Positions 8,100 to 14,587 of a stretch of 30,195 nucleotides of DNA are shown one piece after another; positions within the stretch are counted from its first letter, which is position 1, and each line of letters opens with the position of its first letter. Made by a program: the position numbers and the translations under genes. The notes beneath the pieces are model-generated. The model searched no databases. It was not told where the DNA came from and was given only the letters and a program-made list of their open reading frames with translations. Source of the DNA: Actinomycetes bacterium (GTDB lineage: Bacteria; Actinomycetota; Actinomycetes; Mycobacteriales; Mycobacteriaceae); assembly GCA_023417985.1 (NCBI GenBank), contig JAEZDV010000323.1, positions 1 to 30,195 on the forward strand. The letters are read 5' to 3'.

Positions 8100-9406
8100 A
8101 GGGATATCTCCTGTCCCGCAGTGAACAGCGACGCCGGTGCCAGCCGGGCGCCGTCCCAGTCACCGCATACGGTCAAAGGGTGACCGCCCGCGACCGCCAC
8201 GAGTCGCCATCGGGTGTCGTCCTCACCGCCGAGTGGCAGAGCCCGGCCGTGCCGGTCGACGAGATGCCAGGACCCGTTCGATTCGACCGGAACCACATTG
8301 TCGAGCAGCATCGGCCACGACCGGATCCAGGGGTCGGCGCCCTGTACGCGGGCGTACTCGCCGAGAGCCGCATCGAAGTCCGGTGCCGTGCCGGGTAGCG
8401 ACGCCGGCAGCGTGGTGAAGGGTTCGGGAACAGCGTGCCGTCGGCCGAGCAGCGCGCGCAACGGTGCGGCACCGGGATAGAAGTGCAGGTCGGCGTCGAC
8501 GAGCATCCCCGGCGGGGGAGTCTGCGCGGGAAAGCGTGCGGTGCCGTGGGCGAAATCGAGGAGGATCGCCCAGCGTCCGGTGTCGCGTCCGCGGAGCCAC
8601 ACCTTGCGGGTGAACAGACGGCTGTCCTCGGAGATGCGCGTCGCGAGCACCTGCCATCGGTCTCGGACGGCGGGTTCGGAACGCACGTCGTCGGCTCGGG
8701 TGGGGAATCCCAGGTGGGTGCGGACCGAGCGTGCGAGCGGGACGGGCAGGTCGTCGATCTTCCGGTAGGCGACCACCAGCAGATGCAGGCGCGCGTACTC
8801 GGCGAGGACGCGCGCGGGCCAGTCCACCTCGGTCGCGACGACGCCGGCCAGACCGCGGAGAGCGGACGCGACGCCGGGCACCTGCGCGTCGACCATGCGT
8901 GCCGCCATGTCGTCGTACGTGGGATAGCCGTGGTCCACTGATCCTAGGCCGCTGCGGACCCGGTCGGTCAGCCACCGATCGAGGTCCTCGAGGCCCGCGG
9001 CCGCACGTTCCGCCCGCCGCTGCACGGTCGCCGGATCGGGAGCTTTGGCGGGTTCGTTGTCAGGCTCATCCGGAGATGTGGTCTTCGCTGCGCGTGACGT
9101 GAGCCATTCGGTGACCGATCCGGGCGCCTCGGACTCCGGCACCATGCCGTCGGACCAGCGCATGAGCAGGGCGAGCGCGTGCTTGCACGGGAACTTGCGA
9201 CTCGGGCACGAGCACCGGTACGCGGGTCCGTCCAGGTCGATCGCCGTGCGGTAGACGGCGGTGCCCCGGCCCCGGCATTCGCCCCAGAGCGCCTGTTCGT
9301 TGCGTCCGGCGTCGATCCATGCCGATGCGAGCCCGCGGGCCGCTGTCACCGACGACGGCTCGGGTGCTACGGCGGAGATCCGCTCGGGCGGCCAGGGGTT
9401 TGTCAC
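8096..9406 (-). CDS. SWIM zinc finger protein, first gene of the five-gene operon
   Basis: A 436-residue protein starting at a GTG (9406). Residues 62-80 carry the SWIM zinc finger CxCx6CxH: C65, C67, C74 and H76 in YRCSCPSRKFPCKHALAL. The hydrophobic helix that follows is typical. SWIM domains bind DNA or proteins through one zinc ion. A low-complexity Pro/Asp/Glu-rich linker (about 94-130) leads to a large C-terminal region with no motif I can name. From memory, it corresponds to E. coli YehQ. It is 42 bases downstream of the TetR gene on the same strand, so it could be transcribed from its own weak promoter or by read-through from the regulator. I could not find a convincing promoter in the 42 bases. 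Confidence 0.82.
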   Translation of the reverse strand: MTNPWPPERISAVAPEPSSVTAARGLASAWIDAGRNEQALWGECRGRGTAVYRTAIDLDGPAYRCSCPSRKFPCKHALALLMRWSDGMVPESEAPGSVTEWLTSRAAKTTSPDEPDNEPAKAPDPATVQRRAERAAAGLEDLDRWLTDRVRSGLGSVDHGYPTYDDMAARMVDAQVPGVASALRGLAGVVATEVDWPARVLAEYARLHLLVVAYRKIDDLPVPLARSVRTHLGFPTRADDVRSEPAVRDRWQVLATRISEDSRLFTRKVWLRGRDTGRWAILLDFAHGTARFPAQTPPPGMLVDADLHFYPGAAPLRALLGRRHAVPEPFTTLPASLPGTAPDFDAALGEYARVQGADPWIRSWPMLLDNVVPVESNGSWHLVDRHGRALPLGGEDDTRWRLVAVAGGHPLTVCGDWDGARLAPASLFTAGQEISL

Positions 9407-9448
9407 GTCCGAAGAACGTACGGCAGGGTTCCGACACCCACCGAATCG

Positions 9449-10075
9449 TCAGGATGTGGCACGGGCGTTCAAGCGCCTCCGGATGCCGTCGACGAACAGT
9501 GTCAGGCCGAAGTCGAAGCGGACCGACGGGTCGCCGTCGAGGAGGTCGTCGTCCGAGGTCGGCGGGGTCTCCGTCGCGACGTCGGGCGCCACGGGTGCGC
9601 GGGTGAGCGCACCGAGTTCGGCGAGTTGAGCGCGGGACTGCTCATCGACGGTGTGGCCGAGCACATAGTGCAGCAGCGCGTAGCCGGCGAGTTCGGCGTG
9701 TGCACGGGAGAGTCCTGCATGCTGTGCCGCGACGACGAACGCATCGCGGACACGCGAGGTCGTCAGCCGGGACGCGTAGGACGACGCGACGAGTTCGGCG
9801 CCGTCGCGATGGGCGAGGAGAGCCGCGCGCAACCGGTGGGCGAGTTCGTTGAGCGCGGCGTCCCAGTCCGTCGCGGCCGCTGGCGCGTCGACGCCGTCGA
9901 GGACGCGGTCGGCCATCGCGCCGAGGAGCGTCTGCTTGTTCGGAAAATGCCAGTACAGGGCCCCTGGCTGTACGCCGAGGGAGGTGGCGAGCTTGCGCAT
10001 CGTGAGGTCGCCGAGCCCGTACTCGTCGAGGATCGCCATGGCGCCGTCGAGGACGTCGCCGCGTCGCAACTGCAC
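9449..10075 (-). CDS. bioQ: TetR-family repressor, probable biotin regulator BioQ
   Basis: A 208-residue TetR-family regulator with a GTG start. The N-terminal helix-turn-helix lies at about residues 22-50 (LTMRKLATSLGVQPGALYWHF). The C-terminal region, with a conserved LLHYVLGHTVDEQ segment, resembles the ligand domain of the tetracycline-repressor subgroup. It is divergent from bioB, and the shared intergenic region holds two TGAAC-N3-GTTCA palindromes, close to the TGAAC-N3-GTTAC consensus known for BioQ of Corynebacterium. In corynebacteria and mycobacteria BioQ represses biotin synthesis genes; it lacks biotin-ligase activity, unlike BirA. The name therefore rests on context plus operator, not on a specific residue. 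It probably represses itself and bioB. Confidence 0.78.
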   Translation of the reverse strand: MQLRRGDVLDGAMAILDEYGLGDLTMRKLATSLGVQPGALYWHFPNKQTLLGAMADRVLDGVDAPAAATDWDAALNELAHRLRAALLAHRDGAELVASSYASRLTTSRVRDAFVVAAQHAGLSRAHAELAGYALLHYVLGHTVDEQSRAQLAELGALTRAPVAPDVATETPPTSDDDLLDGDPSVRFDFGLTLFVDGIRRRLNARATS

Positions 10076-10115
10076 CTGTCTGCTCCTGTCCGTCCTGCTG
10101 TGCCTGGGCCTGCCG

Positions 10116-10144
10116 TTGACAGTATCGGACCGCCCACCTAACCT
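10116..10144 (+). promoter_or_regulatory. Predicted bioB promoter
   Basis: TTGACA at 10116-10121 is a perfect -35 hexamer, followed after 17 bases by TAACCT at 10139-10144, which fits the actinobacterial TANNNT -10 pattern. The expected start site is near 10151, inside the first palindrome, about 40 bases before the bioB GTG. The last base of the -10 is the first base of operator 1, so a bound repressor would block polymerase. Confidence 0.65.
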
Positions 10145-10172
10145 GAACGCCGTTCAATTGAACACCGTTCAA
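10144..10172. promoter_or_regulatory. Tandem BioQ-type operators
   Basis: Two 13-base palindromes lie 15 bases apart centre to centre: TGAACGCCGTTCA (10144-10156) and TGAACACCGTTCA (10159-10171); the second extends by one A:T pair on each side. The arms are perfect in both. The spacing puts them about one and a half helical turns apart. They lie between the divergent bioQ-like and bioB genes and cover the start region of the predicted bioB promoter. The binding protein is inferred to be the adjacent TetR protein. Confidence 0.75.
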
Positions 10173-10193
10173 GTTTTCCCGTCAGGAGACGCA

Positions 10194-11207
10194 GTGACCC
10201 AGGCACCCGCTCGCACGGACATACTCGACCTCGCCCGCGACCGGGTTCTCCGTCGCGGGATCGGGTTCGACCGGGAACGGACACTCGAGGTGCTTCGCCT
10301 GCCCGACTCACGGCTCGAGGAACTACTCGGCCTCGCGCCCGAACTGCGCATGGCGTGGTGCGGACCGGAGGTGGAGGTCGAAGGGATCGTGAGCCTCAAG
10401 ACCGGGGGTTGCCCCGAGGACTGCCACTTCTGCTCGCAGTCCGGCCAGTTCACCTCACCGGTGCGCGCCGCGCGCCTCGACATCCCGTCGCTCGTGGAAG
10501 CCGCGAAGCAGACCGCCAAGACCGGCGCAACCGAGTTCTGCATCGTGGCCGCCGTCCGGGGTCCCGACCAGCGGCTCATGGCGCAGGTGGCAGCAGCAGT
10601 CGCAGCGATCCGCAACGAGGTCGACATCCAGGTGGCGTGCTCGCTCGGCATGCTCACCCAGGACCAGGTCGACGAACTCGCGTCGATGGGCGTGCACCGC
10701 TACAACCACAACCTCGAAACCGCCCGCTCCTACTTCCCGCACGTCGTCACCACACACACCTGGGAGGAACGATTCGAGACACTCCGCATGGTGCGGGCGG
10801 CCGGCATGGAGGTGTGTTGCGGCGGCATCCTCGGAATGGGTGAATCCTTGGAGCAGCGAGCCGAATTCGCCGCCGACCTCGCCTCCGTCGAGCCCCACGA
10901 GGTGCCGCTGAACTTCCTCGATCCTCGACCCGGCACGCCGTTCGCCGACCGGGAGGTGCTTCCTGCTACCGAGGCGCTCAAGGCGATTGCCGCATTCCGT
11001 CTAGCCTTGCCGCGCACCATCCTTCGCTTCGCCGGAGGCCGGGAAATCACCCTCGGTGACCTCGGCGCGAAGCAGGGCATGCTCGGTGGGGTCAACGCGG
11101 TCATCGTGGGCAACTACCTGACGACACTCGGGCGACGTGCGGAAACCGATCTCGACCTCCTCGTCGACCTGCAGATGCCGATCAAGGCACTCGGCGAAAG
11201 CATCTGA
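10194..11207 (+). CDS. bioB: Biotin synthase
   Basis: A 337-residue radical SAM enzyme that inserts sulfur into dethiobiotin to make biotin. The SAM-cluster motif CxxxCxxC is at C73, C77 and C80 (CPEDCHFC). The residues expected for the second, sulfur-donating [2Fe-2S] cluster are C116, C149, C209 and R278 by position relative to E. coli C97, C128, C188 and R260. The GTG start at 10194 is preceded by AGGAG at 10184-10188, and the upstream open frame holds the promoter and operators, so it is not coding. The small cysteine protein gene follows one base after the stop, so they are co-transcribed. bioA, bioF and bioD are not in the window. Regulation by the divergent BioQ-like repressor is likely. 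Confidence 0.96.
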   Translation: MTQAPARTDILDLARDRVLRRGIGFDRERTLEVLRLPDSRLEELLGLAPELRMAWCGPEVEVEGIVSLKTGGCPEDCHFCSQSGQFTSPVRAARLDIPSLVEAAKQTAKTGATEFCIVAAVRGPDQRLMAQVAAAVAAIRNEVDIQVACSLGMLTQDQVDELASMGVHRYNHNLETARSYFPHVVTTHTWEERFETLRMVRAAGMEVCCGGILGMGESLEQRAEFAADLASVEPHEVPLNFLDPRPGTPFADREVLPATEALKAIAAFRLALPRTILRFAGGREITLGDLGAKQGMLGGVNAVIVGNYLTTLGRRAETDLDLLVDLQMPIKALGESI

Positions 11208-11208
11208 C

Positions 11209-11409
11209 GTGTTCGACGCCTACACCGGAGCCGAACTCGTCGACGGCACGGCGATCGAGTGTTCGAGGGGGGTTCGCCTGGGGCTCGAACCACCCCGGTA
11301 CTGCGTGCGGTGCGGACGCCGGATGGTCGTGCAGGTCGTCCCGGACGGGTGGTGGGCGCGGTGTTCACGTCACGGTGTCATCGATTCGTCGCGCAACGAG
11401 CAACGCTGA
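11209..11409 (+). CDS. bsaP: Small four-cysteine protein, probable biotin synthase auxiliary protein BsaP
   Basis: A 66-residue protein starting at a GTG one base after the bioB stop (TGACGTG). It has four cysteines, C18, C32, C35 and C52 (IECSRG, YCVRCGRR, ARCSRH), and a conserved-looking core MVVQVVPDGWWARC. Size, cysteine content and position directly behind bioB fit BsaP, the iron-sulfur auxiliary protein that mycobacterial biotin synthases need to turn dethiobiotin into biotin; that protein is often annotated as hypothetical (Rv1590 type). The four cysteines could hold a [4Fe-4S] cluster or a zinc ion. Translational coupling with bioB would keep the two products balanced. Name based on context and pattern recalled from the literature, not a search. 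Confidence 0.8.
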   Translation: MFDAYTGAELVDGTAIECSRGVRLGLEPPRYCVRCGRRMVVQVVPDGWWARCSRHGVIDSSRNEQR

Positions 11410-11420
11410 CCGGGAGGCGA

Positions 11421-12002
11421 TCAGAGGTTCGAATCCGGCGAAGAAGGTGGTATCTGCCGGACAACGCGGGCGGGCACGCCCGCAGCCACCACGTTCGGCG
11501 GCAGATCGCGCGTCACCACTGCTCCGGCCCCGACAACAGTGTTCTCGCCGATCGTCACTCCGGGGCAGACGATCACGCCGCCCCCGAGCCACACGTTGTC
11601 GCCGATGGTGATCGGTTCGGCAGCTTCCCATTTCGCGCGTCGCAGTTCGGCATCGAGGGGGTGGGTGGGTGTGAGCAATTGGACGTTGGGTCCGATCTGC
11701 ACATCGGCGCCGATCGAGATCCGCGCGACGTCCAACATGACCGCTCCGAAGTTGACGAAGGTTCGGGGCCCGATCGTGATCTGGTATCCGTAGTCCACGT
11801 ACAGCGGGGCGCGGACCTCGGCACCTTCGCCCAGGGATCCGACCAGGGCCGCAAGAATCGCTCGCCGGGCTGTGGGATCGGTGACGCTCGACGAATTGAA
11901 CTTCTCGCTCAGTTCCGCTGCGCGCAAGGCATCGTCGGCGAGTTCGGGGTCGTCCGCGATATACAGATCACCCGCCAGCATGCGTTGCTTCTGACCTGTC
12001 AC
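11421..12002 (-). CDS. Maltose/galactoside O-acetyltransferase family protein
   Basis: A 193-residue acetyl-CoA-dependent transferase of the left-handed parallel beta-helix type. The N-terminal segment RMLAGDLYIADDPEL is the maltose acetyltransferase (Maa/LacA/NodL) signature. Hexapeptide repeats run from about residue 72 to the end (ITIGPR, ISIGAD, VQIGPN, ITIGDN, VTIGEN, TVVGAG), and the catalytic histidine is H114 in LLTPTHPLD. These enzymes form trimers in the cytoplasm and acetylate a sugar hydroxyl; the real substrate in this organism is unknown. The start is GTG at 12002; the residue 8 ATG would lose part of the signature. It is convergent with the bioB-bsaP pair, 11 bases apart, with no clear terminator between. 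Confidence 0.88.
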   Translation of the reverse strand: MTGQKQRMLAGDLYIADDPELADDALRAAELSEKFNSSSVTDPTARRAILAALVGSLGEGAEVRAPLYVDYGYQITIGPRTFVNFGAVMLDVARISIGADVQIGPNVQLLTPTHPLDAELRRAKWEAAEPITIGDNVWLGGGVIVCPGVTIGENTVVGAGAVVTRDLPPNVVAAGVPARVVRQIPPSSPDSNL

Positions 12003-12138
12003 ATCGCTCCTTCCTCAACCGTGAGATTCACGGCCGCACCGGTCGATCCACACGTGAAGGTACGCTGCCGACCGCGCTCTACGGGAAATCTTGCCCGTTA
12101 TCCGGTCCGTCCGGTCGGCATTCTGCTTTCGCATCCGC

Positions 12139-12234
12139 CTAGAAGATCTTGCGCCGGTAGACGGCCGTTGCCGTGAAGAACGCGAGAACGAGGAGACCGA
12201 CGTACCAGGCAAGCGCGATCCAGATGTCGCCACC
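12139..12234 (-). pseudogene. Remnant of an ABC-2 type permease (DrrB-like), C-terminal 31 residues only
   Basis: On the minus strand a frame ends with GGDIWIALAWYVGLLVLAFF plus TATAVYRRKIF and a TAG stop. A single hydrophobic helix followed by YRRKIF is typical of the end of DrrB-type permeases. Nothing permease-like lies before it: the preceding bases belong to the ATPase remnant in a different frame. The rest of the permease gene, about 230 residues, has been deleted. It is not a functional gene. Confidence 0.65.
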
Positions 12235-12251
12235 GACCGGTCGCTGATCGT

Positions 12252-12770
12252 CTCTTCTCCGCCGCTTTCGTCGGCGCCGGCGACGATCGCGAGGAAGATC
12301 TCCTCGAGGTTGGGGCGCTTCTCGATGTACTCGATTCGCGCCGGTGGCAGCAACGACTCGAGCTCGGTGAGGGTGCCGTTCACGACGATCCGGCCATGGT
12401 GGAGAACTGCGATCCGGTCCGCAAGACGTTCCGCTTCCTCCAAGTACTGCGTAGTCAGCAGCACGGTCGTTCCGCGCTGCGCGAGTTCTTCGATCGTCTC
12501 CCATACGGAAAGTCGCGCCTGCGGATCGAGTCCGGTGGTGGGTTCGTCGAGGAATGCGACGGGTGAATTTCCGACCAGGCCCATCGCGATGTCGAGTCGT
12601 CGGCGCATGTCACCTGAGTACTCGGTCGCCTTACGCCCGCCCGCCCCGTTCGAGCCGAGTAGGGCGAAGACACTCCCGGGAGGGAACGTCGAAGTCGACG
12701 CCTCGCAATACCGGCAGGTCCTTGTACGACTTCTCGGACCCCGTACTCGAATCATCGCGTCGGTGGTCAT
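12252..12770 (-). pseudogene. Broken ABC transporter ATPase (DrrA-like)
   Basis: Starts with MTTDAMIRVRG at 12770, whose ATG overlaps the DUF1048 remnant stop as ATGA. The reading then slips to another frame (KSYKDLPVLRGVDFDVP, about 12737-12680) and back (PGSVFALLGSNGAG). Directly after NGAG the Walker A lysine and some 70-90 residues including the Q-loop are missing: NGAG is joined to GRKATEYSGDMRRRLDIAM at about 12636, the signature region. Walker B (VAFLDEPTTGLDP), the H-loop area and the C-terminal LEEIFLAIVAG are still readable. DrrA-type ATPases power drug or lipid export with a DrrB permease. Without Walker A it cannot work. Two frame slips plus a deletion make a sequencing error an unlikely explanation. 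Confidence 0.85.
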
Positions 12771-12985
12771 TGCTGTCTCCGTTCCGCGGTGTCGATGGAT
12801 CGAGTGAGGCGTGCGCGCTCCTTGTCGATCCATTGCTTGCCGGTATAGGCACGGACGAACGTCTCTGCGAAGTCGACCGGGTCGTCACCGACGACTTCTC
12901 GAACCGGTGTGCCGTCCACGGCTGCTCGTTCCCAGAGGTCGGCCATGTCTCCGACCATCGTGACGAGAGTCGCGCCCTCGGTGAG
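12767..12985 (-). pseudogene. 5'-truncated DUF1048 protein
   Basis: The readable part runs from about LTEGATLVTM to the end (about 72 residues) and includes DLWERAAVDGTPVREVVGDD and DFAETFVRAYTGKQWIDKER. This is the C-terminal part of DUF1048 proteins, small helical proteins usually encoded between a PadR regulator and a DrrAB exporter. The N-terminal 40 or so residues and any PadR gene are gone; the sequence before LTEG has no resemblance and leads into a hairpin. The stop overlaps the ATPase remnant start as ATGA, so the original operon order is still visible. It could in principle still be translated from an internal start, but function is unlikely. Confidence 0.7.
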
Positions 12986-13024
12986 CCGATCCTGCCGCGG
13001 GCATGGCTGACTCCCTGGCGAAGC

Positions 13025-13058
13025 GGAGACCGGCCCCGCAAAGAATGGGCCGGTCTCC
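13025..13058. terminator. Strong GC-rich hairpin behind the SDR gene
   Basis: GGAGACCGGCCC (13025-13036) and GGGCCGGTCTCC (13047-13058) form a perfect 12-base-pair stem with a 10-base loop. It lies 56 bases after the SDR stop on the minus strand and just before the truncated DUF1048 remnant. No T tract follows. It is most simply the terminator of the SDR gene. Confidence 0.6.
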
Positions 13059-13113
13059 ACGGTCAGCTGAGCGCAGCGGCGTCCCCCTTCGGATCGGGCC
13101 GGGACCCGGATGG

Positions 13114-13860
13114 CTATGCGCCGAATCCGCCGTCGATGTCGAGGCTGGAGCCGGTGATGTAGGCGGCCTCCGGGCCTGCGAGGTAGGCGACCAGTGCGGC
13201 AACCTCGGCGGTGGTCCCGAAGCGGTCTACTGCCATGGCTCCCAGCATGTTCGGGGCAGCGGGACCGTCGGCGGGGTTGGCATCGGTGTCGATCGGGCCG
13301 GGCTGAATGTTGTTGACCGTGATGTTGCGCGCGGCCAGGTCCCGGGCGAGGCCTCGTGTCAGGCTTGCCAGTGCTCCCTTGGTCAGGGCGTAGACGGACT
13401 GACCGGGAAACGGGGTCCGATCGGCGTTGATGCTGCCGATGTTGATGATCCGGCCGCCGCTGCCCATGTGGCCGAGCGACTCGCGGATGGTGACGACCGC
13501 AGATCGCACGTTGATGGTGAGCATCGCGTCGATCTCGTCCATCTTCAACTCGTCGATCGGGCCGAAGGTGCCGACCGCGGCGTTGTTGACCACGATGTCG
13601 AGACTTCCGAATCGCTCGACGGTCTGTGCGACCGCAGACGTCACGTCCTCCTCATTCATGCTGTCGGCGTGGATGGCATGTGCGATGCCACCGCTCGCGA
13701 TCGCCGAGGCGGCGACGTCTTCGGCCCGGGTCCGGGAGTTGGCGTATGTGAACGCCACCTGCGCGCCGTCTGCGGCGAGGCGCGCCACGATCCCTGCGCC
13801 GACGCCTCGCGATCCTCCTGTCACCAGTGCGGTCTTGCCTTCGAGCGGCCGTGTGTTCAT
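13114..13860 (-). CDS. SDR family oxidoreductase (FabG-like)
   Basis: A 248-residue classical short-chain dehydrogenase/reductase. It has the nucleotide-binding TGGSRGVG at 14-21, NNAA at 92-95, the active-site N117, S143, Y157 and K161 (YxxxK), and the C-terminal GSSLDIDGGFGA typical of 3-oxoacyl-reductase-like members. It probably uses NADP(H), given the TYANSRTRAED stretch after the second strand. The substrate is unknown; members of this group reduce aldehydes and ketones, and many are controlled by a divergent TetR gene as here. Operator-like palindromes and a TTGACT promoter element lie in the shared intergenic region. Start ATG at 13860 with a weak ribosome site. Confidence 0.9.
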   Translation of the reverse strand: MNTRPLEGKTALVTGGSRGVGAGIVARLAADGAQVAFTYANSRTRAEDVAASAIASGGIAHAIHADSMNEEDVTSAVAQTVERFGSLDIVVNNAAVGTFGPIDELKMDEIDAMLTINVRSAVVTIRESLGHMGSGGRIINIGSINADRTPFPGQSVYALTKGALASLTRGLARDLAARNITVNNIQPGPIDTDANPADGPAAPNMLGAMAVDRFGTTAEVAALVAYLAGPEAAYITGSSLDIDGGFGA

Positions 13861-13881
13861 GAGTGGAACGTCCCTTGGTTG

Positions 13882-13959
13882 TTATTGAATGGTCGCTCAA
13901 ATAAAGAGTACTCGCGTCGCCAAGTCAAATTTGAAGGTTCGTTCAATAACGGGTACTCT
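13882..13959. promoter_or_regulatory. Divergent promoter region with two TetR-type operators
   Basis: Site A (13882-13904) reads TTATTGA-N9-TCAAATAA and site B (13930-13949) reads TTTGAAGGTTCGTTCAATAA; both have TTGA/TCAA arms and are related by inversion. Toward the TetR gene, TTGAAG (13931-13936) and TACTCT (13954-13959) are 17 bases apart and would start transcription at about the TetR ATG (13967), giving a leaderless message. Toward the SDR gene, TTGACT (minus strand, 13928-13923) and TTTATT (13905-13900) are 17 bases apart. Each operator overlaps one promoter. Binding by the adjacent TetR protein is inferred. Confidence 0.55.
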
Positions 13960-13966
13960 CGCGTGC

Positions 13967-14587
13967 ATGGCCAGGCCCAGGAAGTTCGACGAACAGGAAG
14001 TCTTGACCGCCGCGAGGGATGCTTTCTGGCGCGGCGGTTACACGGCGACGTCGGTGCAGGATCTCGCCGAGGCGACGGGGTTGGGCGCACAGAGCATCTA
14101 CGGAGCGTTCGGCAGCAAACGTGACCTGTTCCTGCGGATCCTCGACGACTACTGCGTCACCCAGAAGGAAGGGCTCGAATCCGCGGTGACCGCCGATTCG
14201 AGCCCGTGGCACGGGCTCACGTCGGCAGTGGTGTTCGAGGATGGTGGGCGTCTGAAATTGCCGGAGCAAGGTTGCCTGATGGTCAACACCATCGCGGCGC
14301 TCAGTGCTCAGGACGACGACGTGCGAGCGCGCGCGTGCCGCGTGTACGCCGACACGCTCGCGGTGTTCGCGCGGCAGATCACCGAGGCCGAAGAAAAAGG
14401 CGAGATCGATTCCGATGTCGATCCGACGGAAACGGCCCGGGCCCTGATCGCCGTCATGCAGGGCATCGAGTTCCTGCAGAAATCTGGTATCGCGGAGGAC
14501 GAAGTGCGGCGCATCAAGAACGCTGCGCTCGACATGATCGAACGGGCTATGACGAAAACCGTTGACTCCGAGGAGGTTCAGCCGTGA
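13967..14587 (+). CDS. TetR family transcriptional regulator
   Basis: A 206-residue regulator. The N-terminus MARPRKFDEQEVLTAARDAFW and the helix-turn-helix at about 29-50 (TSVQDLAEATGLGAQSIYGAF) are typical; the protein continues with GSKRDLFLRIL. The C-terminal half contains GCLMVNTIAAL and resembles the AefR/AcrR-like ligand domains. The ATG at 13967 was chosen because conserved sequence begins there and the promoter elements lie directly before it; the message may be leaderless. The stop overlaps the start of the next gene as GTGA, so the regulator and the F420-reductase-like gene are coupled. It probably controls the divergent SDR gene and its own operon in answer to an unknown small molecule. 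Confidence 0.9.
   Translation: MARPRKFDEQEVLTAARDAFWRGGYTATSVQDLAEATGLGAQSIYGAFGSKRDLFLRILDDYCVTQKEGLESAVTADSSPWHGLTSAVVFEDGGRLKLPEQGCLMVNTIAALSAQDDDVRARACRVYADTLAVFARQITEAEEKGEIDSDVDPTETARALIAVMQGIEFLQKSGIAEDEVRRIKNAALDMIERAMTKTVDSEEVQP

Noticed and set aside
9849..10193. Long N-terminal extension of bioB
   Set aside because: It would cross the complementary strand of the regulator gene and the promoter/operator region; BioB homology begins just after the GTG at 10194, which has a good ribosome site.
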